Below, one piece after another: positions 34,633-45,241 of a stretch of 64,000 bases of DNA. Made by a program: the position numbers and the translations under genes. Source of the stretch: Pholiota molesta. Lineage: Eukaryota; Basidiomycota; Agaricomycetes; Agaricales; Strophariaceae. The stretch spans positions 1 to 64,000 of the forward strand of contig JACGCK010000013.1 in NCBI GenBank assembly GCA_014925825.1, written 5' to 3'. Under the pieces are notes generated by a model that made no database searches, was not told the origin of the DNA, and saw only the letters and a program-made list of their open reading frames with translations. Positions within the stretch are counted from its first letter, which is position 1. The number at the start of each line of letters is the position of its first letter.

Positions 34633-35505
34633 CAGGCCTGGGTTTCGGGGCCATCAGCAGACAAAATTATTTCAGCCTTGCCAGTACAACTCACTATTAC
34701 ATTTTATTGTTATCATTTCATTTCAGGCTGCCAAATTTCATTTCAAATTCTCAACTTCACTTCAGGTTCTCAACTTCACTTCAAATTCTCAACTTCACTT
34801 TAGTTTTCTTAAATTCACTTCAAAAAAATGCCAATGTCACTTTAGTGATGCTGATTCGGAGATTCAAACCTGAGATGGCATGCACAGGAGGTGCTGTGAC
34901 GCGGCGGCGCCAACGCAGGTACCTAGCCATATTGGGGGACCCACTGATAGAATATTTACTATGTCCTGGGGCATTATACACCTTGTTATCATTGGGTATA
35001 GCAGCCTATACTACAACTAGCACAGCGGCACGGGGTGCGGGAGTGCAAGCTGTTTTTGATGCCGGGCCCGGCATCGTGGTGGAACTCTGATCAGGCAGGT
35101 GGTCGCATACGAGAACTTCACACTGACAGTCCCCCCACTCCATCAATTTCCAGTGGTGGAAACCTCAAGAAATATTGAAATGTTAAATGAATGTTATTAA
35201 AGAAAAATGCTGACATGAAAGTTGAAATGCTGAAGTGAAAGTTGAAATGCTGAAGTGAAAGTTGAAATGCCGAAGTGAAAGTTGAAATGTCGAAGTGAAA
35301 GTTGAAATGCCGAAATTGAAACTGAAATGCCGAAGTGCAAGTTGATTAAAGCTAAAAGGCTGGAGTGAAAAGTAGAATTGCAGAATTTCCGGCTTTGAAG
35401 TGCAAAAATTACCTGTTTTGAAGTTGAAATACCGAAAATCTTAGCTTTCTGAAGTTGAAATAATTTTGTCCGCTGAGGCCTTTCATACCTGGGCTTTTCT
35501 TTTGC
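34625..35505. mobile_element. Non-autonomous hAT-like foldback element with 8-bp target-site duplication
   Basis: The element runs from 34633 to 35497 (865 bp). Its left end CAGGCCTGGGTTTCGGGGCC and the reverse complement of its right end are related, and both lead into the shared word TCAGC(A/G)GACAAAATTATTTCA, left at about 34654-34676 and right at about 35453-35476. Flanking octamers are TCTTTTGA (34625-34632) and TCTTTTGC (35498-35505), a 7 of 8 match and the length used by hAT transposons. Subterminal arms carry many copies of a GAAATG-TGAAGTGAAAGTT type word, on the right in direct and on the left in inverted orientation. The central part (about 34870-35150) has no transposase. Some parts of the left arm read openly (34629-35090), which is likely chance. 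Confidence 0.7.
35206..35340. repeat. Tandem array of a 20-bp unit in the right arm of the foldback element
   Basis: Six full units of 20 bp, each close to GTTGAAATGCTGAAGTGAAA, run from 35221 to 35340, preceded by a partial diverged unit from 35206. Units 1 and 2 are the same; later ones differ by one to four bases. The reverse-complement word (CTCAACTTCACTTCA) recurs at 34757-34800 in the left arm. Confidence 0.95.
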
Positions 35506-36242
35506 TTCTCTTCTTTCGATGCTTCTTTGTCCAGCGCTTTTCTTTAGTTGTGTCTGTTACTTACCTTCCGTAGAGTACACTTTTCATCTTCACTTTTGGC
35601 CACTTCGTTCTTAGGTACGTTCGTTTGTACATCCTACATCTATGATAGTATGTAAGGATTGTATCTAGGCAAACGTACGTATCAAAACTTCTTTTTTGCT
35701 GATATCCCTCGACTCTGTTTGCTCGGTCTAAAAATGGATATAAATCTTCCAACTCATCTTACATCCAAGTTAGCTGCCAGTGCGATCACATCTTAGTAGT
35801 TACTCATATATATGTTTAGACACTGATATATGATAGATAAATATAGTAATTGCGGGCGCTTCTTCTTGTTATCGTCTAGGGCGCTTATTGAGCTGATCGT
35901 AATGGAACTTGTTGCTCATAGAAATTTCACGTACTTACGCTGCCCGAGTCCGGGCACAACACAAAATGACGAATTTAGACAGAGCTCGTTTTAGTCCAAA
36001 GGTGTATGTAAAATTACAAGGAATACAAAAGCACCGCTAGATATGTGCTTATAAATAAATCAGATGCGCAATACTGATTCAAACAGGAGAAAGGGGAAAG
36101 GGAATGAGAGAAAACGAAGCGACTTAATCACTCGCCATTCTGTTGTCCCACTCGTCCTTCGTCTTTATCCTCTCGTCCGTTTCCGGAGTTGCAGACTTGG
36201 CCGGTGTCACATCATCGGGAAATCGGATATTGTGTCTGAATG
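35506..36242. other. Intergenic, A/T-rich: no gene recognised
   Basis: No convincing open frame, RNA gene or repeat was seen. It lies between the foldback element and the end of the membrane-protein gene. Confidence 0.4.
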
Positions 36243-37648
36243 CTAATCATATGCAGCGGGACACCGCCCCCGAGCCGTTTTGATGACTGAGATGTGAAGG
36301 ATACAAGGTTGGTTGGACAGATTCCTTTCTATCCACCTGGTGATGATCAGGTTGAATGTGATTCCCTATAAGCCCGGCGAACAGTAGAATCAGGAAAACG
36401 TCAAAGGGAGCTATAAATATAATGATTAAAACCACTCACAATAATCTGGACAACCTGCAAAGAAAGTATGTATATGCAATGTACGCATGTACATAAAATT
36501 TAATTTCGGAGATGTCAGTGGCATGCTCAAGTTTCACGGTGGCAGTGGGATGATGATCGAGATAAGGAGATTAAACGTACCGCGTTAGATACCCCGTATT
36601 GCCCATTATTAGACGCCATGTACAGCCCGAACAAAATGACGATAGACACTGTGTACATGAGTCCTGATTCAATGAGGACAACGACGACGTTTGCGAGAGG
36701 TGACTGGAAACGAGGACCGCTGACCGATGCTTCAGCCCCTTCTGGATTATCCAGATGCGGCGAACAATCAGTGCTAGAGTAAAATTCCAGATTAACGGTT
36801 TCGTTTCTACTAGGAATGGGTGTAAGTCACTTACAAGTAGTCAAAACGTTCAATGCCAAGGTTAAACAGAGCATGCTTGTTATGAATGGAACCAGGGAAG
36901 ATGCATTCAACAGTTTGCCAGAAATGCCGATAGTAGCCTCGCCATAGATCGTCATTGCACCACACACTGCAAAAGCGTATATGAAATCAATCACCGCAGC
37001 AAACAGTAATGGAAATCAAACTCACTGGCAGTAGCAGCCACAATAACAAAGGAAGCGCAACAACGAGCAAATTTTTTCCATAGACAATCCAACATCGAAA
37101 AATCTATCAGAGAGCGGAGTGAATGTTGAATAGCAAATAATCAACGGAGAGAGTATCCGGATTCTATCTCACCAGTATCGCATCACCCACAAATGTTTGC
37201 GCTACATAGCACCCCATGGCTATGACGTTCAGCCAATTCGAGGTCTTGTCAAACTCCTCGACCGCATCTCCGTCAAAGTAGATGAAAGCTTCGAGGTTGT
37301 GTCGAAGGTGGAAGGCGACATCCAGTGTCGCAAAAACACACATGAACAAGGCGGCGGCGATCATCTTCTTGTTGATCAGGTGAAATGGCTTAAACCCGTT
37401 TTCTGACCACAGCAGAACGCGCATGCAGCTGAAGAATGAGACCAAGTACACGCCTTGATGAAAGTTGGTAAAATAATATTAGATTAGTGCTGATACCACA
37501 GGCTATCCATGCTCACTGCGTAAGCGCCGAATTGAGGATTAACGACCAGAACCAGCCTGCAGTAGATAATCACTCACCCATAGAAGACGCTTTCCATGAA
37601 GAGGCCTACAATCTGGGCGGCATCGATTGGAAAACTGCCTTTCGACAT
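36243..37648 (-). CDS. Multi-spanning integral membrane protein of a mushroom-type family
   Basis: The exact function is unknown. On the minus strand, exons give in order: an N-terminal segment with AAQIVGLFMESVFYG (about 37580-37648), YLVSFFSCMRVLLWSENGF and MIAAALFMCVFATLDVAFHL (37380-37450), NWLNVIAMGCYVAQTFVGDA (about 37170-37235), WIVYGKNLLVVALPLLLWLL (about 37040-37100), a segment with LVPFITSMLCLTLALNVL (about 36840-36910), IESGLMYTVSIVILFGLYMA (about 36610-36690) and VVQIIGITFNLIITRW after two short introns, ending at TAG 36243-36245. About seven hydrophobic helices result, the usual layout of the uncharacterised Agaricomycete membrane proteins with an N-W-x-x-V and a G-D-A-x-L signature. 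Introns of 50-70 nt are clear. The join after FYG does not keep frame with the best splice sites, so a base error or other splice choice is possible. The start at 37648 is the best ATG; an upstream exon could exist. Confidence 0.7.
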
Positions 37649-37649
37649 C

Positions 37650-38607
37650 AGCAGGACGACGAGTGTGTAATTGGGAGCCTTCAGTTTATTCGAAGCCCAG
37701 GCGATCTATCCTATAAGGAGCCATATGCCAGGGCCCGAAGATAACGAAACATTGCATTGTGGTACAGTGACGAGTAACTTGAATCCCCATGTGGGCATAC
37801 TTATCAGAGTCCGTGATTCCTGTCAGCCGTGGCACATTAATGATAATCCACTGAGAGGACAACGAGCTTTGACGGGCGTAGCTTTAGCAGTGCTTTTATG
37901 CACAGCAGTATAGTAATTGTTGCGGTCTCGTTAATATTAACCTCAAATTCTTGATAGAACATCCAAAACCAGACATCGTAAATGTTCAGAAGGAGTCGGG
38001 TAGTCTTTCGAATGGCAGACGCTTAGATACGGGATGCATGGAAGCCTTCAAGCTCAAGCTTATCGAGATAGTGTGTGTCGAAGGATGGCAGATAAGGCCG
38101 ATTAACTGTGCCAACCTCACTTAGACTTGGACGCTTCAAACGGAGATGGTGGGACTCCGGAGTCGATCATCAAGTTCAGTGCAGAGAGTTATAAAATTCA
38201 AGTACATTTGTAGAGAATGGCTCTTCAAAGCTAGCGGAGGTTTTTTAAGGCGAGGCAAGCTCATCGACTTGTAATATGCCCATAGTACTCTCTCGTCTGG
38301 GACAGAATGGCGGCCAAGCTACTCAGCTTGATACGTCCGCGAACAAACGTCGTTTGCCCCTTCACAAGACCCCATTTGAAGAAATTGCCATAACAAATGC
38401 ATGGAAGACGTGTTTAGTACGTTCAGTATCCACAGGCGATCAAAGCGCACAGCAAGGGTATCAGCGAGAGTAGCAAACTTAAGCGCCCGTATGCTTGCCG
38501 CACCCTCCGGTGTCGGCATCTGAAATTTAAATCGGCGCCCAAGACATACAGGTCTACATTGTTACAACTGCGTTCATCAAGCTTGCATACATCTTCTCCC
38601 AGCTAAA
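37650..38607. other. Region between two divergent genes: no gene recognised
   Basis: This interval lies 5' of both the membrane-protein gene (minus) and cyclophilin H (plus) and should hold both promoters. No further gene, repeat or RNA is recognised. An open stretch just upstream of 37648 (reading WASNKLKAPNYTLVVLL) could be an additional N-terminal part of the membrane protein. Confidence 0.4.
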
Positions 38608-39601
38608 ATGTCTACTTCTACACGTCCCGTCGTCTTCATGGATATCAATATCGGTGAAACTCCTGCTGGAAGACTCAAGATGGAGCTTTTCAGCGATATT
38701 GTGCCCAAGTTCGTTGCACAACCATCGCCACTCGCACACGACTGACAAGTGAAACAGGACTGCAGAAAACTTCAGACAGCTATGCACAGGAGAATATCGG
38801 TGGGTTTCAAGAGACCGCGATGTTGAATACGCGTTGATGTCTGTATAGTGTAACTCCGGCCGCAAGGATACAAGGGTGCAACTTTTCATCGGTGAGTAAT
38901 TCCAGCTGTCGGAATCCCTGATCGATTGTCTTCGCTTGCTTACTCGCAGTTTACAGAGTGTAGGAGCTTGTCTATCACATCGATCTAACTGCTTATTGTA
39001 GTTGCGCAGGGTGCCTAATTTCATGTGTCAAGGTAAGTCTTTCAATCGAACACTCGCCGATCTCTGCTTATTCTTATGCAGGTGGCGACTTCTTGAAAGG
39101 GATGGAACAGGATCGTTCTCGATATACGGTGACAAGTTTCCGGTAGCTACTATCAATCCACGAGGATACATGGGCCGTTCGTTCTTAAATTGCTCTCCAC
39201 AGGATGAGAACTTTCAAGAAAAGCACACAGGACCAGGTCTCTTGTCCATGGCAAGCTTCTCTACTTCTGTGATCCCTTCTGTATCGCGTTAACCTTCAAT
39301 CCAGGCCAACTCAGGACCCAATACCAATGGATGCCAGGTGAGTTTATCTATCGTTGAACTCCAGCTTTCATTTCAACCTCTGTTAGTTCTTCATCACGAC
39401 TGCAAAATGCGACTTTTTGGATGGAAAGCATGTCGTATTCGGGAAGGTTATCGATGGGATGTTGACGCTCAGAAAGATTGAAAACGTCCCAACTGGGCCT
39501 AATAATCGGCCAAAACTAGTTGTAAAAATTACTGGTAAGCATTGCAATTTTTACGCACGGTCGTGCTCATATCTCATTCTACAGAATGCGGGGAAATGTA
39601 A
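38608..39601 (+). CDS. cyp3: Cyclophilin H, peptidyl-prolyl isomerase of the U4/U6.U5 snRNP
   Basis: This enzyme isomerises X-Pro bonds; the H type binds the PRP4/PRP3 part of the spliceosomal tri-snRNP. Translation across about eight tiny exons gives [103 protein letters not shown] and [14 protein letters not shown], ending ECGEM then TAA at 39599-39601. The [22 protein letters not shown] and CGEM words are those of cyclophilin H rather than cyclophilin A. Length would be about 175 residues. Three single bases seem missing against the family (two near 38850-38862, one at 39096-39101 where AAAGGGATGG should keep a further G), so the frame does not stay open as written. Given the gene's conservation I take these as probable sequence errors. 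Confidence 0.85.
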
Positions 39602-39791
39602 TTAACTTACCACAAATGTAACTGAATCGGATGGAAGACCACTTCCGTGTAGCAACAATAAGCAATACAATACACATTTGGTGAATTCGACGACATAGTT
39701 ATACATACATGATACAAGATGGACGCTGGGAGGTGCTTAAATACACTTCCATTTACATACAGGACGGCCCAACCATTCCGACTTCAAAGCA

Positions 39792-42700
39792 CTATGCACA
39801 CGTTCTACAGCATTCAATGACGACTTGCTGGGTAGTGGGAACACCCTTGGGAATGGGCGCATGGGGAACGGCGCATGGGGAACCTTGATCTGGAGGCCTG
39901 TATTTCCGAAATCAATAACATGCTCGAATCACGGACGTGATAGACGCTTACCGAGTTCTTCCGCGATCAAAGAGGCACCCTTCTCGCCGACGAGGAGGCT
40001 GAGGAGTAGGTGTTCGTGCCCAAGTTATCCTGGTGAACATAGTGAGTACATCGAACACCTGGTTACGACGGCCGACACATACAGGGCAGATACTCAAGTC
40101 ACAACACTTCAAGTTCTGTGTGCCTACATACCAGAAACGTTGTCAGGCTAATTCCCTGTTGTAACAAGAAAGACCAACCGAAAACGTTGAGACGCTCATC
40201 GACAACACCGCCTTCTTCTCTTGGCTTCATAGCTAGAGTAAAGATCAGATATTGTTCCAGTCCTGTGAAGCGAAGAAATATTCACCGCAAGTTCCTGACG
40301 CGAGATAAGAATTCAACACCTTATTTTGACGTACTATAGAGACTTACCAAGACTGTGCCATGTAGTCTCGACGTGATCTGAAGGGTATAAGGTCACTATC
40401 TTCGGAAATAGCTTCTTTAGGGTACAACATACCTGAGATCCAGTCATCGATGCCTTGTCGTCCTCCTCGGTGTACTTGATGTCCTCGTGGACCTTGTTGG
40501 CGTCGTAGGCGTCGCCGGGTCTGCATGGATATTAAGTACGCTGGGTTTTGAAATGGTAATGATCTTACTTGTGCCAGGTACCCATATGAATTCCGACGGT
40601 GAAAGAGTTTGGGAGCATCTCCTTCGCGGTCCTGATATCGATGTCCTGCGCGGCGGCGGGAGAGGCGGGGTGGAAGCGGGGGTGGTGGGAGGTCAACTCG
40701 CCACGGTAAGCATCCATGCGCCTGGCGATCTCACGCGTCTTCTTGTAGCTCCAGCGGATAGGGGCGAAATCGGCCTTGTTGTTCATGAAGCCACTGTCGA
40801 AGGTGGGTTCGGTGTAGGGGTCGGGCGAGCTGATATGGATCTGGTCAAAAAACTCTATTAATATTCCGAGAATTCTTGAAGATAATGATGCGACTTGCCT
40901 TTCCACGACTGGCTGGGTATTCCTAGAAAAGCCATTAACTAGAGTCTATGTCCATCTTCGAAAGGTACTCACGAGATATTGGAACCTAGGAAATACAGTG
41001 ATGAGAATTCGCGAAGTCGTTGATAGAAAGCGGGAGCTTACATGGTGATATATTTACCAGGAGGGAGGAGTGTGTGGTCGGCGTAGGCTAGAAGAAAAAT
41101 GATAAGGGCCTATGCAGGCTGACTTCAAAAGGGTGTAGTCATACCTCCAGAGACGATGGAATTAAACCTGTTGAAAAAAAGGTCGGTCATTATACACGGC
41201 CGATATCAAATTCTTAGAAAGAAATACACACATGAGGGGCTTGTCGGGCTTGTCCTTGAAGTATGTGTCCCAAAGGGCGTTGAACTCGGGACCCATCTCC
41301 TTCAGTTCTTCCTCAGTTGGGCGAATCTACGCAACAGTAATCGAACATTGTCAAGGAGTCTGGTCGAAGATAAAGGACTGGTATGTACCTTGAACCCAGC
41401 ATCGATTGCGTTGGAGGACAACCTCGCCTTCTCTGGGCTGACTTCCCATTCGTTGAAGAGCTGCAATTTAATGTTAGGACTCAGGATGGAACAGAAAGAC
41501 ACGTATAACTTACCTCTCTTTGAGCTTCCTTGTCACCGCGGAGGAAGTCATCCAGAGTCTGACTTTCATTGGACACACGGAAAACTATTTCGCAGGTCAA
41601 AAATTGTTAATTAAAGCGCGTAAGTGCAACATACTGGAGAGAGTGGTGTAATGGTCCTGGTATTGTTCGCTGATATAAGGTCTCATGAGTCCGGGAAGTC
41701 ATAAGTATGTAGAGCAGACATACCCAACACCTGGGAGGTCGCTGACGCAGGTCAATCCCACTTTGTCCATCAGGCTCTTGCTGCCGACGCCGGAGCGCTC
41801 GAGAATTTGGGGCGTTCCAAGAGTGCCGCTGCTCACGACGACGCATTTGCGCGCGCGGACGATGGTCTCCTTGAATTGGCCGGCGTGGAAACGGTTCTTG
41901 GCGGGAACGTAGGCGACACCGACGGCCTTGGTGCCCTCGAAGATGACGCGCGAGACACGGGAGTTGGTGCGGAGGTACAGGTTGGTCTGGACATCCATGA
42001 CGCTGTGAACGTAGGCTGTGGTAAAGAGTTTTTCATGTTAATTAAATAATCACTCGTATTTATAGCACGAAAAATAGACGCACCAGTAGCAGCGTCGCTG
42101 CGTCTTCCAGTGTGCCTGTTGATATACTTGGCCCAGATTTCAGAGGCATGGGAGGTGTTCAAGTCCTGGAGATCATCTGGGCAAGAATTTTTAGTCGGGT
42201 CGACTTCATATCAATAGAGAAAGCTACGAACCGCTGAAGGGAATCCCAACAGAATCTGAGGCCCTCAAGAAGTCCTGGGCAAGAGCACTGATCGTTCCGC
42301 CGTTGCTGATGGCGATTGGGCCGTCGTATCCGTGAGAGTCATTGTTAGTAGGCTTCTGGTAGTTCTCCAGCTATTTATTGAGATGTGTCAAAATAAACTT
42401 CGAGGCGATATTTCAAAATACAACTCGCCCTTTTCATGAGGGGAGAAGGTCTATAAACAGGTTATCAGATATGACGTCCTGGCCAATGAGATACAGCGAA
42501 CCAATCTCACCTTTGGCAGTCCAACCAGGGGTCTTGAAATCATCTTAAGTGGCCGGTGTGTGGTAAGTATGAGAAACGAGGACTATCGTTGAGATACTGA
42601 CCCCAGTCAGATGCAGAAGCCCTGGTGTACATCTATCCGTACGTGAGTTATCAAACCATGTATGCGTTAATGAGAATAACCAACCTGGAAGTTAATGCTA

Positions 42701-43319
42701 CTTCCACCACCTTAGGACCGCGTTTCAGACGGCATATGAGTAAGTGGGATTATAGTGGGACGTACCGAGAATGTTCGCGCATCTATCGGAAACCAAGTTG
42801 AGAACAATAATCTAAGACCGTTTGAGCAGGACACTTACGGCACGATGCTCTGCCTTCCTCGAAGATACGAGGACTGCATGGTGTCGACATAGAACTTGCC
42901 TTGTCGTTGCTGCAACCAGAGGTCAATGAATGGACGACGATCTAATCGAACTATACCATACATTCCATCACGTTGCATGTTCCTGACGTAAATACCAGGC
43001 CTAGTGGTGGGCGTATTCAGCATTGAAACAACCGCAATCCAGACTCAACTCACCTGTAGACCCAGGGGTCGTCACGGTTGTTGGCACCGGCTGATTCCAC
43101 GCATTGGTTCAGAACATTTACGTGGAATGGTGATGCGCTATGTACCTTCGATGAGCATGACCTTCAAGCTCGGGTCGGCGTAAGCCAAACGGCCTGCTAC
43201 GACACTTCCTGTTGGGGAGAAGTCGGTGAGTAAACAGCAACGTATGTGATATTATCGAACAATTCACCTGCGGGACCACCACCACAGACGATGATATCAA
43301 CTTCATCGGGGTGACCCAT
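39792..43319 (-). CDS. AOX: Alcohol (methanol) oxidase, GMC flavoenzyme
   Basis: This FAD enzyme oxidises methanol or other short alcohols to aldehyde with release of hydrogen peroxide, in peroxisomes or, in wood-decay fungi, also outside. Many short introns interrupt it. Readings in order: start MGHPDEVDIIVCGGGPAGS (FAD-binding Gly box, 43319 down), YADPSLKVMLIE, YLRGRQSIVPCANILGGGSS-type segment (42770-42870), NGGTISALAQDFLRA, VVVSSGTLGTPQILERSGVG (about 41760-41830), DLPGVG/EQYQDHYTTLS, LSSNAIDAGFK, FNSIVSGAYADHTLLPPGK, SSPDPYTEPTFDSGFMNN, NSFTVGIHMGTWHK, DHVETTWHSLGTCAM with the catalytic His, and a late segment with the GTNTYSSA Asn. The C-terminal tail lacks one C in a CCC run near 39875; with it the end resembles VPHAPIPKGVPTTQQV of known fungal AOX and stops at 39792-39794. 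Length would be about 650 residues, normal for the family. Confidence 0.87.
40286..40294 (-). other. AOX: Nine-base microexon of the alcohol oxidase gene
   Basis: On the minus strand GAACTTGCG is preceded by CGTCAG (acceptor) and followed by GTGAAT (donor). Joined to the exon ending CACAGTCTTG upstream and the exon starting CTATGAAGCC downstream, it supplies the missing T-C of HSLGTCAMKP, the family's invariant word just after the catalytic histidine. No other reading of this interval restores that motif. Confidence 0.8.
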
Positions 43320-45241
43320 AGTGAGTTAAAAGTAGTTGTGGGGTTGAACGTAAAGATAACTTCGAGAGAAAGAACCACAAAGAGCTCTGCAGGAATGATT
43401 CCTCGATTATGCCACTTTATATATGTTCCAAAGAGATAACTTACAAATATATACACGGGAAGAAACGGATTAGAATGGTCAAAAGAGACCTTACAAGGGG
43501 GTGCAGGAGCTCCGATATTTTTGTCAGATGATGATAAGAGTGGGAGTAAACCCCAACCTGCCAACCGATTCGACGATTTTGGCCGTTCTCTGCTCTGAGA
43601 CGAATAAACCTCAAATTAGATCGAGGCTATGGTGCCGGTATATTCAAGCTTCTGCGAGCGGGCGTGAGATGAAAGAGATATAGCAAGACAGCCAGAGCCA
43701 CTGCAGTTTCAGAGAGCAGCTGACCAGTCTCGCAGAGATATGCATGGTTTTCGCAGATTGCAGATTGAAGTCAATTATCAGAATGCGCTCAATAGGGTGG
43801 AGGTGGTGGAGAAACATGACAAATCAGGAATGCTTCTTGGGGCGTCCTGGATGCGAATTCATGAGAGAATGCATACCTGGATTGAAAAGACGAGGTAAAC
43901 TCACGGCTACTTCGTGAGTCTTCGTGAGTCTTAGTGCAGATGGCTGTTGTTATTTCAACTCATCCTTGGGTTTTAGGACTACAGAGAGATTCAACCAAGT
44001 TCTTCACCGACGCCGGGTATCAAGGAAACCTTAAGCAACGTATTAAGGTCTGGAGTAAATCGAAAGCTGTTAAGACTGCTCACATGCCATAGTTGAATGT
44101 CTATAACAGCGCTGACGGGTCATCCTTTACGCACAATCGAGTCCGGAACATGTCCCAGTGACCTGCGAGGATGTTATTCTTGGGCTCCATCATGACTGCG
44201 ACTAGTTAGAAGTGAATATTGTGGGAATGTTTTTTTGCCGGCACAGTGGGAATACGCAGATATCATTCGAAGGCTGGAACATCTTATGGTTTGTGCTGCG
44301 ATTCTACGAAACCGATCATGGAGATTCTACGCCACAGACGAAGTGGGGTTCATGTGGATCCTAGTTTTGAGAATGGTATTGTCTAGAACAAGGCTATGGT
44401 AGTAATCAGTAAGCCTGGTCATGAGGTGCGGAAAAGATATACGCACACCGAGCTCCTAGAGTAATAACCTGGCAGAGTTTGAACGAGAAAAGATGATAAC
44501 CGACTTTCCGTTGGTGACACCGCTTCAAGTCAAAATGGCCTCCCAGCTGTCGCCGTGTGTTAATTGGAAGTCCTACAATAGTCCTATCTTGAAAGTCTTA
44601 ACATAGGCTAATTGCAGAGTTCTGATGTTCTTAGAAGACATATACAATTGAGTGATGCTTTCACAGAAGTTGGACGCAAACATAGCACTTTACTCACCAG
44701 GCCTGGGGGAACGTGGAAGGGTTGGGATTCCTGGGCATTTCGAACCAATCATTGAAGTTGGAAGTATGGAGAGTGTAGATGGGATTTAGGTTCGAAAGCT
44801 GTCAGTTGACCGCAGCTGTTGACCGTTGGTTCTGGCGTCAAGTTCCCGGCCCCCATGACATTATTCCGCTAACTTGGAGATAAGTCAACGATAGGTAACA
44901 AGGACAGAGTTGGTTGGAATGGCTCTAGTCATGCGCCCTGCTCATCTTAGCCAGATTGATTAGTATGGAGTATCATAAAACCAGAATGATATCCCAAAGG
45001 AAACTTACTTATGGCGCTAGGATGCCCTCATCATGTCTTCTGGCAAGTGAGAGTCAAGGTGAGCATGTGCATTTGTCGGCGCAGCCATCAATGTTTACGG
45101 CAAACACGGACGGAGGGTGTAGCCATAAAAGGGATCCCATGGCCGGAACAGTCTTAGTGGATATCACCATGACGTCCATACCGCAGTCCAGGTGATTTCC
45201 TTCAATCTGGACTCTGCATGTTCTACTTAGGGAAATGAGAG
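43320..45241. other. Long region without a recognised gene
   Basis: About 1.9 kb between the alcohol oxidase start and the FAB1-type gene. Only short open frames occur (for example 44956-45195) and no family was recognised. It should hold the promoters of both flanking divergent genes. No repeat shared with the rest of the window was noticed. If FAB1 had an N-terminal FYVE part it would have to be here, but no zinc-binding Cys pattern of that type was seen. Confidence 0.4.

Noticed and set aside
34629..35090. Open frame of 153 codons in the foldback element as a transposase
   Set aside because: It consists mainly of translated low-complexity arm repeats and has no transposase motif.
36243..43319. 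A metabolic gene cluster around alcohol oxidase
   Set aside because: The neighbours are a membrane protein of unknown role, a spliceosomal cyclophilin and a lipid kinase, which gives no pathway logic.
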